The notes under the pieces: model-generated
What the model saw: only the letters and a program-made list of their open reading frames with translations
The model's database searches: none
Told to the model about the DNA's origin: nothing
Position numbers and translations under genes: made by a program
In this document: positions 36,420-46,537 of the stretch, piece after piece
Position numbering within the stretch: the stretch's first letter is position 1
Layout: each line of letters opens with the position of its first letter
Assembly: GCA_037903475.1 (NCBI GenBank)
Contig: JBAJFG010000151.1
Coordinates: 1-64,000, forward strand
DNA length: 64,000 nucleotides
Direction: 5' to 3'
From: Ancylostoma caninum
Lineage: Eukaryota; Nematoda; Chromadorea; Rhabditida; Ancylostomatidae

Positions 36420-36613
36420 AAATTGTTGATCGTGCTTGTCGAAAACATGCTTTAATTGCACCTCGATGGCCTATGCACCCGCTTCTTCCTTTTGATACTA
36501 GTATGGAATTAGAAACCAATCTTATTCATTTTCGTTACGATACATACAACTATGGGCCATCATTGCGAATGACAGTGATAAAAAGCGGATCGATCAATTG
36601 TCACTCAGGGTAG
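36420..36613 (+). other. Exon-like ORF on the plus strand (unrecognised)
   Basis: Preceded by TTCTTCTCTTGCAG, a strong acceptor. The frame then stays open for about 64 codons: QIVDRACRKHALIAPRWPMH, then LLPFDTSMELETNL, FRYDTYNYGPSLRM and a TAG. Composition looks coding and the ORF could be a terminal exon of a plus-strand gene converging on paralog D. I could not find its upstream exons with confidence. Confidence 0.3.
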
Positions 36614-36858
36614 AATTTTAGATTTGCAAACTTTTCGTGTATGTCTTTGCATGCTGAACACGCCGATGTCGCCAGAATTTTCAGGTACAAGACCGTTCCC
36701 TAGCACAAACATACGGACTGCAATGCGAAACAAGAATTGTTGCGACAGTAGTCCTCTCATCGTACCTTTTTTTTCTATTTACTTACTGAATATATACAAA
36801 ATATTCTGTAAACCCGATACATTTACAAATATCCAGGAATGAAAGCATCCCGATCTCT

Positions 36859-39800
36859 TTAGTGCTGGCCGCCGTATACATGTTGGACCCGTCTCTGAAC
36901 GTTTGATCGTAGTCTGTCCATCCATTTTTCGGGATAGTTGGTCATTGAGAAGTTACCCATCTTCTCAACTTCCTTCAGCCAATATTTTCCCCATTGTCCA
37001 GCATTCACATCTCGATAATGCCTGAAAAAAAGGTTCCATCAATCCAGCCAAATTTCTAGTCAGCAGTATTTTTCACACATTCTCTATTCTGTCTGTGTAC
37101 ATAAAATTAAAAGTTTGCGTGTTTGTATGTATGTTCTAAATAGGAATGCGGTGCTTGAACCGATATGTATCAAATTTTGCAGGTAGGTCCTCCGGGCCAG
37201 GTGGAGATTATGGGCTATTTTTACACCCGAAATTATAGACTGTCGATTAAATCGATTTTATTGATTTTTCGCAAGTTTCGGCTAAGGTTTTTGAGGACAT
37301 ATCTTCTAGGTTATTTCAATGTGCCGAACTCGAATATGACAACCATTTTGCATGGAAATATCGATTTGTCTATTTTCGAGAAGAAAGAACAACCTTTTTT
37401 TGCAACAACCATTTTGGACGAAGATATAGATTTATAGATCTTATCGACTTTTTCGCTTTTGCTACAGTGAGGGTGAGAACATGTCTAATGGGATTCTCCA
37501 ATACAACGAATATGAATATGGTGACCTTTTGCACGGAATTATTGGCATTTTCGACTTTTTCTTTCATGTGCGTGTGAAAAAGTCACCAAGATTGCTTGAC
37601 TCATATTGATTATGAGTCAAGCAATCTTGGCGACTTTTTCGTGATGAGCATTTCATGAGCACTTGTTGGTGCCGCCAATTATCCGCCTCGGTGTGAAAGA
37701 GAATGGGGTGATAAAGCTTCTCCGTTAAGCCGGGAATGCAGTCTAGTATTTCCATAAAGAAAGATTTTCGTCTAATGTACCTCACAACGCCTTCCGTTGG
37801 TTTCACTCCTTCCATCGTATAACCTTCATAGAACTTGTCAACGAAGTGAACACTCATGGCTAGAGCCTGAATTTGAGAAGATAGAACGAGGTTTTTTCGA
37901 ACAATAAATTGGCGATTACATTTTCTTCGTCTAGATCGTTAATAGACAAGGTCATCCACGAGTTCTATTCAGGTCTTCTTGGTAGCCACATCCATCACCC
38001 TCCATGTCATCTTATGGAGGACGGATATGATATGATGTCCTATCAGTTCCCCCTTCGGCAGTCCGGCAAGCCATTAAGTCAGTGAAGAATCGTTCAGTTC
38101 CCGACAGGATTCGACCAGAACAACTGAAGAAGCTAGCGCCAATTCTTATCAACAAGCTGGGTAGGCTTTTCACGCGATACCTATCTGAATGCAAGGAACC
38201 CACCTAATAGATGACCAGCGGGACCGTGCTGCTGTACGAGAAGGGAGACCCTTAGGGAATTGGCAATTATCGCTCTATCTGCTTACTGTCCGGCCGCCGT
38301 CTACAAGCTCTTCAGGCATGTGATCCTCAATAGGATCAAAAGGACCTTAGATAAAGTGTAGGCGCGTCAGAAAGTAGGTTTTCGGAGGGAAGTGCGTCTT
38401 AGCGGCAACCGTTGGACAGGGGCCGTCAGCGACTGTACTCCGCGGAGCTTCAAGCGCACAGAAAGAAGACCATCGATCTGATGGTAAGACTCCTTCACGA
38501 GGTCCTTCAAAGAAAGGAGACAATGTTCTCTACGTCCCTCGACCGCGCAGAATCCGTTGGACAACTCTGTCGCGGAAAAGGGACAAATGGAAGGATTGCC
38601 GGTCGGTTTACCCGAAGATCAACGAGCTTAAGATGATCAAGGTGGATTTGAAGGTCTGAAAATGTTTCTTCAAGGATTTTGCACCAGTTGGACGCGGCTT
38701 CCCAGAAGCCTCAATATCAATCTGGTTAATCACCCCCGTTTAGGCTCTCCAGAGTAGTAGGGGTTTCCTATATCTCTCAGGGATATCAAGCTACTATAGG
38801 CTGACCTGTCCTGAGCTACTTGCGGCGCACTGCATTGCGCTACATCGATGTCTTCCTATGTGCTTCCGAGAGGAAAAAGGTCGCGCCAAACAGGAGGTCC
38901 TTTTTCTCTTTTCTCTCAGTTATGGACATGATTTCTGTATGAACATGCAGAACTTTTTCGTGCATAGCTTTTTAGGGATTCGTCTCAGGTGCACCAGTAA
39001 TTTTGTCCCAACCTGCATGGTTAAGAAATTTTTTGCAGACCTTCTTTGGATCGACGATGCACTTCGCCGTGTGACCGGGTGGACCGACATGGGATGTGTT
39101 ATGATACCTCCACGTTGGCATCCATTCGGCTACCTGGAATGTAGTGAAACGGAAACGTTAATGAAAATGCGAGCATGAGCAGACCTTTAGGCTCACAATT
39201 TGCTCAACGTACAACCCATGCTTCATTGACGGATGCTTAAAATCTATTGGTGTCGTCATCTCTCACTACTCCTCTTTTCACTCATCGAAATATCTTTCTG
39301 ATTATCCTTCAGGTATATCTTTGCGCATGATACTACATGGTTCTACTTCGTCATCTAATCTGATCACAATAGCACTGCTATTCCTGCATCTTGTAAATAT
39401 TATACTTGTTTGCATGCCATAGTCACCTGTCCATTATCAGTGTAGTTAGCAGGGGACGTTTCATTCTTCAATATCCATCGTTGACGAAATTGGATTGCTC
39501 CTATTTTTTCATTGGTGATGTTTCTAAACAGCCTTGTCGAGTTATGTTTCCTGAGAGCTGTTCGAACAACGACCAACTTAAGGTAGTCAGAGAGCGTCCC
39601 TGGATAATCCGTCGGCGTTAATCGTTCGTCTAAATCAATGAATGCTACCCAGTGAGAATGGCCACGTGCACGCGTCAAGCACTCCTAAGCAAAAGTGTTT
39701 CCCTCTATGAGCGGACTGTTTCAAAAAAAATCTGTGCCTGAAGCTCTAATGGCTGCCAGAAATCATCAACTCTTTGAAAGCGGTCATGAAGAACTATAGC

Positions 39801-42800
39801 CTCGGCTTCTCCAGTTCGAACGTAGTCATCCACAAGTAATCTGCTATATTCGTCAATGTACTTGAAATAAATGTAGAAATAAGTTGCACCCTGAACAAAA
39901 ATAACTATAATAAGTGTGCGATCTTGAAGGAGTGAATTTGAATTCTTCTTCAAATAAACACTGATGATTCCAAGAGCTGCATAGAGTTGAAATGCGTCCG
40001 TTGAAAGTTGAAAAATTTCATCGCAAATCCGCGCGGAGATGGAGATTTGATGTCTTGCTGGGGGAAAAGTGAGAGCCATAGACGTCGAAGAATCACATGG
40101 ATTGTAGCAGCACACATGCACAGCTTGAGACGCTTTTCGACTACGCAGTTTCTCAGTAAATTTAGGGTCGGCTCAGTGTGCAAAGTGCGTATACATGTAT
40201 GTGTTGTGCACGTAGATACTAAACATGACTAGACGAAATCTTTATACCTGGAGCTTATAGTGCTCCACCAACTCAGCGAGAAGTAGCCATTTTGGTTCCG
40301 TACCATACATAGGAGCAAGGCACACGGAGAAGAAATGAGTTGGCTCTAAAAGTTGAAGAATTGCAGAGCATTAATAGCAAAACAAAATGCAAGAAATTTT
40401 TCAACCAGGTTGTGTACGATCCGTGATTGGCACAGGATACTCGTATTCTCCCGTGGGAGTATCAGATAGTGACATGAATTGCACTCCATCTCTCCTGAGA
40501 CAGTGCACGGTGTACGCGGGGAATACTACACTCTTGAACGGCTCTCCAACTTCGCGCATAGACTTATCGAAGTAGCGACAGTAAATCTCATCCCTTAACA
40601 GAATATCTTTTAAAAGTGGTTATAATCTCTCGAACATTCGGATATCAAAAGAGTATATTGGCAAACGCAAAGAAAAAATGGAATCATTAAGAAATTAAAA
40701 TGGTTAAAATGTCTTCGTTGTTTTAGGTGAAGTTAACTAAGACTCCCATGATACATTGAGCTTCGAAATTAGTTTACTTATCATAAATTTGATAGGGAAC
40801 AAGCCATCGAAACGAACCCGTACTTATTACATGATGTGATCATGACGTTCAGCTGTTCCGGAAACTCGTAAGCAGACATGAGCGAGATGTTCATTTTTGG
40901 ACCGCCCTTAACACAAGATAGATAACTCTTCACAATTCAACAACTGATTTCTCCAGATATCTTAACTCTCCTTACAAACAACCATTAGTTATGTCATGCA
41001 CGCTTGCTCCCTCATACATACTGTTACCTTTCCCGAGGTTACAAGACATTACCTGCTGATGAGCTTGCAAACATTTCCATATAAGGTAGTGCACGAAAAG
41101 GAAATAAAACATGATATTCCACCTTATTCCTTTTGTATAATTTTTTCTCCTTTATCTAACTTACAATTAAACTAGTTTATGGAGCAGTGTTTTTTCCTGT
41201 TTGGATGACTAAGATTTGTTCTAGTCTGCTATAGCCCTAAGACCTCGTGGTTCCGAACAGTCATATCGACCTTTCACACTTTTAATTCACCTTATCACCT
41301 TATCTTGCTCGTGACCTAGGCTTGGAGCGTAGTCCTCCTTGGAACTAACTTCCGCCAAAAAAGCGCAATTTGTTTTCGTAAGAAAAGTGACGGAAACAAG
41401 AGAGTGCGAATACTCAGGCAGAAAAATTAGTCATCGCCAAAAGGAACGGATTGTGAGTGTGGTCTCATATCGTCGCGGCCGCAGAATCGCGACGGGACCT
41501 ATTCGATCTCACTTGGAGCTTGCTCCTTCCGTATCCCTCGCTGAGGTTGCACCGTGTTCCTGTAGTCACGGAATCCGTCTTTTTGAGAAGAACTGTTCCT
41601 TGCGTCGACTTCCAAAAGACATTTTAAATCTGATGCCTCCTTTTCGGGGTGCAATTCTACTTGTTTCTTCCGCAAATTTCGTGAGTGAACATGATGGGGT
41701 GAGGGGGGGGGGGGAGGATGGTCAGGAGGCAACCCTTTGTAGGTTGTGTTTGTCGTCACAAAGGAAAAAGGGGCGCCTTACACCATCAACCTTCCCCATT
41801 TTCAAATTTTGCATACACACTCTTTCCCAATGCCTTTGTTTGGATCCTCGCGCTCACTTCGGGCCGTGACGCCATGGAGGTGCACATGCAATTCTTCAAT
41901 CACTTTGAGACAGGGGTTTCACATACATGTCGTAAAATCGTGCGCGATGGAGTGCTAACTCTTCCACGAGGGGCGGAAAGAGGGTTTGAATTAGATACTA
42001 GTTATTTGAATATCCAAACATTTGTTTATTAGAGGCATTAGAATAACTGAAAAAGAAGAGTACCACTCGAATATTCGAATATTCAGGCGTCCCTAAACAT
42101 TGCCTTCCTAGGAAATTCCCGTACTAGTATGCTCGACATATTCGGCTAGTCCAATATCGGAAAATATATAGGTATGATTACACGAAGTGTCTCGATGGCA
42201 ACACTCGATTTGGGTTGTACCAATTGCGCAAATCATGACGCCCCTTTTCCACTCACCTATTCGTAAGGTACAACACGTACACAAATTCTGCGTAACAGGA
42301 CCCACCCTGTATCCTGCTTTTGCTTTCATCGCCTCCTGATAGAAAGCTAGGTTCGGAATAGTGTATGTAGTTCTATTCTTCTTGGTAGGAGCTTTTGGCT
42401 GGACGCATGGAGTCGCACCGAAAGAAACGGATGAGCGATAGTATAGCTTCAGATGTGAACGAAGGTATCAATTTTTAAATTTCTATCCCAAAACCACTAG
42501 AATTTGACCTGAATTTGATGATTCACCAAGAGTACCCTATAGGTGGAGGCTTTCCCAACCCTATCCTTTTTTGCAAAATTCGACTTTACTTTGAAAACCT
42601 GCGCCTAAATCCGTGAAATTAGGCTTCCAAACCTGCTTGGTCTATTCTCCCGAATGAATGCGATTGCTAGGGTTACATAGAACTTGACGGGGAAAGGGAG
42701 GCAAAGCTTGCAAGCCCTTTTCGTATAGATGGCGCAGTTGTTTTATGAGCATTCTATCCGAATAACGACCAGAGAGTCTTCTAATTCGAAGTAGCTCATG

Positions 42801-43343
42801 CTGGCTGCTATGTGGATATGTTCATTAACTTTCTGAGACCCAGGGTTACTGAAGTTACACGTTAAAAATTAAACTTTTCCTGTTGAGGACAATTTTGTAC
42901 ACCTAATAAAGGTTTTTTGACGCATAATAATAACTTTCTGTGAGCACTATTTTCGAAAGAGTTATTAAAATTTGCTCAAATCTCAGCTTCGCTAAAACTA
43001 TATCTTGTCCAACCCACGACAGGACGCCCCATCTAAACAGCTGGGCGGAGTATCGGCAAATTTGTGTTCCTACTTTCACGTGCGTTAGTAAGATGTCACG
43101 GTTTGTTGGAAGTTAAGTGAGAAGAGGAAAAAGGAAGTGAATTTCTAGATTCTGCAGATTTTGTAGATTTTAAGAATTACTACCATTTTCGACCGACCCA
43201 CAGTTACAAGATGTCCGGTTGGGAGCTTGTATAACTTTAAAAACGTTGTTTCTGCTGGTATTTCCATACAAGTCCAGCAGGATCATTAGACCGATGAAAA
43301 TGCCCGTGACTGCAGCCACTGTTACAGCCAGAACATGCGCCAT
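36859..43343 (-). CDS. GT92 glycosyltransferase, paralog D (439 aa, 11 exons)
   Basis: Exons: 43343-43184, 42391-42306, 40906-40818, 40593-40406, 40345-40248, 39890-39738, 39684-39578, 39523-39427, 39133-39041, 37866-37781, 37021-36859; 1320 nt, open, with the same exon lengths as paralog C. Signal-anchor helix at about residues 5-24 (VTVAAVTGIFIGLMILL), stem with CNCGSVENG, then the GT92 blocks [75 protein letters not shown] (DxD at D275/D277), [16 protein letters not shown] and HYRDVNAGQWG, ending YVYGGQH. The start abuts a TTTGCAG acceptor. The 53-nt intron after exon 6 has a GC donor (CAG|GCACAG), and the exon 7 donor is GTTGGT. The intron between exons 9 and 10 carries an RTE fragment. 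The intron between exons 10 and 11 carries a repeat and a long hairpin. Confidence 0.87.
37090..37565 (-). mobile_element. Dispersed repeat H, partial copy in the last intron of paralog D
   Basis: Starts with a degraded TGTATGTATGT run, followed by CCGATATGTATCAAATTTTGC, then units with ATCGATTTTATTGATTTTTCGC and GAATATGACAACCATTTTGC spaced about 115 bp. These are the same modules and orientation as 50041-51008. The terminal CCGGG module is missing. Confidence 0.55.
37576..37640 (-). repeat. 29-bp near-perfect hairpin in the last intron of paralog D
   Basis: The arms 37576-37604 and 37612-37640 are complementary at 28 of 29 positions around a 7-nt loop. On the minus strand, which is the transcribed strand of gene D, the single mismatch becomes a G-U pair, so the RNA would pair over all 29 positions. 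The arm contains AAGATTGCTTGACTCAT. Confidence 0.85.
38036..38640 (+). mobile_element. Internally deleted RTE-type LINE fragment, intron 9 of paralog D
   Basis: Plus-strand frames give RTE reverse transcriptase segments VRQAIKSVKNRSVPDRIRPE, LINKLGRLFTRYLSECK, TVLLYEKGDP and IGNYRSICLLS, then NRIKRTLDK and VGFRRE. The sequence then jumps directly to NRWTGAVSDCTPRSFKRT and SFTRSFKER, which belong to the C-terminal part of RTE ORF2. The intervening part with the FADD catalytic motif is missing. Stops and frameshifts are frequent. A dead fragment. Confidence 0.8.
39685..39737 (-). other. 53-nt GC-AG intron of paralog D
   Basis: Exon 6 ends CTTCAG and is followed by GCACAG rather than GT. The intron ends CTTTTGCTTAG. 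The homologous introns in A, B, C and E have GT donors at this exact codon. GC-AG introns are spliceable in nematodes, so the gene need not be broken. Confidence 0.7.
41472..41590. repeat. Dispersed repeat R3, copy in intron 2 of paralog D
   Basis: It carries GGGACCTATTCGATCTC, CTGTAGTCACGGAATCCGTC and CGCAGAATCGCGACG. These are the reverse complement of the landmarks at 12540-12660 and match the orientation of the arm at 12809-12925. The long plus-strand ORF here (41339-41869) overlaps the repeat and a G-run and is not considered a gene. Confidence 0.55.
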
Positions 43344-43354
43344 CCTGCAAACAG
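43344..43354 (-). promoter_or_regulatory. Splice acceptor abutting the paralog D start codon (probable SL site)
   Basis: The minus strand reads GCTGTTTGCAG followed by one base of leader and ATG at 43343. It matches the nematode acceptor consensus and the spacing seen in B and C. Confidence 0.5.
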
Positions 43355-44924
43355 CTAAAACAACGACAAATTTCACATGGGTATGCTGTACCCAAGATGT
43401 TGAAGCGTAGTTGTACATGAAGGAATATGTATTCAGAAGCTTATGGTGTGAGCCAAAGTGAGAGGAAAGGAAGGAAAAAGAGGAGAAGAAAGAGAACTAA
43501 AAACAGACTGATTTTTTTTGAAAGGTCGATTTTTGAGATGCGAAAAAAAGATCGACGAGAAAAAATTGAGATCTGTGCAGAGATACGTATGCGGACGAAC
43601 AGACGGTCCGCTTTCGAACGGATTGAAAATTTGGATCACCGTGCCCTAAGTTGATTTGTCCTTGTAATGCTTCGGAGAAATATGGTAGAACAAGAAGGTG
43701 CCTAGGAGAAAAAACTTCTAGGGCGCGCTTGTCTTGGTACAGTACCTACAACTTTTTGCTTCTCATATGTGTTAGTTTTATGTTTCTTGAAATACACATT
43801 AATGAGTAGTTGAAGAAGTAGCTGGATGAAATTCTGGAGTTAGGAACACATAAGGCAATACTAAAGAGCAACAGTTTGACGAAAACGAATATTTGGGTTG
43901 AAGTATGTGCATATAATTGTAGAGAGCGACAAATAAACGATTATTGAGCTCTGATATTTCACTTTTTCCTCTCAAAAGTGCATCTATCTGGAGCGATGCT
44001 GACTTAGGATCAGGAGGAAAAGTGATCATGACCGTGAAATTTTCAGAAACAAAAAGCAAAACTTTTTATTTCATGTGATCCAAGCAAATAGAGATAAATT
44101 CCAATGTCTTTCATCCATCTTCCTCATATCTCTCTATTTTGCCTAGCTTCTTCTCCGTTCAAAAGCTTCTGAAGAAAAACAGTTATGAGCAAGGAGTGGG
44201 TTCTCTCCTGCGCCCGTAGAAAGAAGAAAAGCTGCGAATACATGCTTTGAAAAAAGGAATTATGTACTGTTTGCGAAATCTTGTGCATTGGAGCAAGTAA
44301 AGGCAGTTCGTAGAACATTGTTATGATTAAAAGGATTTTTTGTCGCAATTGGGATGTTCGTAAAATATAATGGAAATTGCTCCTTTCTTTTCATATCAAC
44401 ACTACATAAGCGTTTTACTCGAGAACTGCAACCGATAAAGTGTGACAACCCTGGCTTGCGTTCCATCCTCGAGCTCTTCCTGGTAGATGATTCCGAACAC
44501 TGGTAAATAGCAAGCTCAGGCCACTGGATGAAAAGTTTGATATGGTATTCATGTAAACATTTGCAAAATATGCGCGTGCGAAATATGAGGAGATTTTTAC
44601 CACACAACTCTGAACAAATACTGAGCAAAAAACTACTTGCTTCAATTCTAATACATATCCTTGACAGCGCACAATCATGTGGGACACCTTCTTGTTGTTG
44701 TTTTTTCTTTCAATACAGAGACTGCAGAGGTAAAGTGTGGACCAGATACGACAAATATAATCATACTAGGTTAGATAAGAGATTCTATCACACTTTTTAT
44801 CTACATTTCCAGAGCTTGACAGGGTTATTCGAGTTATTCGAAGGGTGCTCTCTACTTTTAACCTGCATGGTACCTTTATCAGACCTCGAATAGCAGTGAT
44901 TTCAGAAACTCACAAGCTCCACGA

Positions 44925-45240
44925 TTCTCAGAAGCCATATCCGATGACTATGGTAAAATCGTCAACTGCTTCCCCAACAGGAGGACCTTCTGGGGAGCTG
45001 TCATTTTAGGCGAGGGTGAGCTGCTCTGGGTGAAACAAAGGCGCCAGTGCAGGGTGAATTATATGTAGGAAACCACTTTGAATGACGTTGAAAGCGGTTC
45101 TACGAAAGAAGAAGCAAATTATTTGAGATCCGCAGAAGATACCACAAGGTAGGCTACTGGACAACAGCGTCCGGTAATGTACGGTTCCTTTTCTATCCAC
45201 CACTTGAACTTGGTGTCATCAGCGTAGAATGCCCAAAACG
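44925..45240. repeat. Dispersed repeat R4, copy 2
   Basis: The counterpart of 33455-33720 in the same orientation, strongest over about 45090-45200. The minus-strand peptide SLPCGIFCGSQIIC mirrors NLPCEVFCKSQIIC of copy 1. Confidence 0.45.
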
Positions 45241-45824
45241 AGAGGAATTTTAGATGGAGATTTCGTATGTTGCGAAAAATGAGCATCCCTGACCCTCAAG
45301 ACATTTAGGTGGACATTGCATTCCCAACATATGGCTAGATCTAACCCTGTCTAGCCTAGTGCATGGTACACGTGAAGAGTTCACACAAGCATCTCTCATG
45401 GGTGCTGAAATCAACGAAAAAAATATCGAAAGGCTTTTGTCGGAAAGATTTGATCTCAGAAAACCTTTTTTAACAATTACAGGCGGAAAGCATTATTGCT
45501 AGACCTTTATGCTTATGTATGGAGCAATTTCAGATGAAAATGTCAAGAATTTTCTAATTAGGTGTGCATAGACAAAACAAAAACATTTCAAGTAATTAAT
45601 TACTCATGAAGGTTCTTTCCAAGATGTTCGCTCTTTCTAGCACTGATTAGGTCTAATATGGACCTTCGATGACAGACTCTGCTAGAAGTGTTAGTATTGG
45701 AAGATAAATGAAGTTTTCCCTCAAAATAACTACTTCTTCCGCGTCTCTTTGTTGGTGCTTACGCACTTTGCGCTCTGTTGTTGAGTCGAAAACGTGGCTT
45801 CATATGCTTCACATTTTGGCCAGT

Positions 45825-46030
45825 TATGGTATCTGACGCTTAGACTTTGAACATTCACGTGTGGCATTACGCTTGAAGGCCATGTCGAGGTCCAATTCGG
45901 CAATCCTTGCCAAAGTTCCCCATTTCAACCCTAGTCCAACCTCAAAAATCCGGCCCACATCTGATGACACCGGCAACGAATTCAGCCTGTTCTAAAAGGT
46001 TGAATTCGTTGTCGGTGTCGTCAGATGTCG
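45825..46030. repeat. Dispersed repeat R5, copy 2, ending in a hairpin
   Basis: The second copy of the repeat at 35940-36180. Unlike copy 1 it runs into a 27-bp hairpin (45958-46027), described separately. Confidence 0.5.
45958..46027 (+). repeat. 27-bp hairpin at the end of repeat R5
   Basis: The arms 45958-45984 and 46001-46027 match at 25 of 27 positions around a 16-nt loop. In a plus-strand RNA both mismatches are G-U pairs, so the stem would be continuous. The arm contains GAATTCGTTGTCGGTGTCG. Confidence 0.85.
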
Positions 46031-46537
46031 TCAGACGTTGAAATTCGCGATAATCATTCTGAATCTCGCTGATGTAGCAAGGCCTACTTCAACACCTGCA
46101 GCGAAACTTGTTGTGGCTTTTGATATCGGCTTGTCCCGTCTTCTTAGCATTTCTCTGGTGATTTGATGAGGCAAACACAGCACAACCTGCCGAGCCAGAC
46201 TCTAAAAAATTGAAGGCTGCCATTGAGTTGGGCACGACTGTAGAATAAAGTGTCCCTACAATTTTTCGATCCTTTTGAGTGTCACTGTTTAGTCCATTTA
46301 TCTTATATGGAAGTCAGCTTGTCCCCTGTCCAGCCTTGCTGGAATTTGAGGGGAAAGAAGTCTTCCCAACTTTTCAATCTTTTTGAGTACCATTGTTTTC
46401 GTTTATTTCTCCCGTAATCATGTCGTCTCACATGAAGGAACAAAGGTTTATTTTTATACACACCCTATACAAATATGAATAGAAAAACAAAAGTTGCTCG
46501 AGAAACAAAACAAAAATGAAAAGAAAATGGGTGATTA

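Larger units (their letters stand above)
30470..36858. other. Spacer between paralogs D and C
   Basis: A 6.4-kb spacer holding AAT-rich and AATA microsatellites, a Tc1/mariner-type element with TIRs, two dispersed repeats (R4, R5) and one exon-like ORF close to the end of D. Regions 33.7-34.7 kb and 35.35-35.93 kb show nothing recognisable. Confidence 0.55.
43355..46537. other. Spacer between paralogs E and D
   Basis: No gene recognised. Holds the promoter side of D, repeat R4 copy 2, repeat R5 copy 2 and its hairpin. Overlapping minus-strand ORFs at 44.1-44.7 kb have no motif or splice support. Confidence 0.55.

Noticed and set aside
41339..41869. 176-codon plus-strand ORF, longest in the window
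   Set aside because: It lies antisense in an intron of paralog D, overlaps repeat R3 and encodes a glycine/serine run from a homopolymer. No protein-like motif.
25394..43343. Apparent frameshift between exons 1 and 2 of paralogs C and D
   Set aside because: It arises only if the outer exon 2 acceptor is used. The inner acceptor gives an 86-nt exon in B, C and D and restores the frame, so these are not called pseudogenes.
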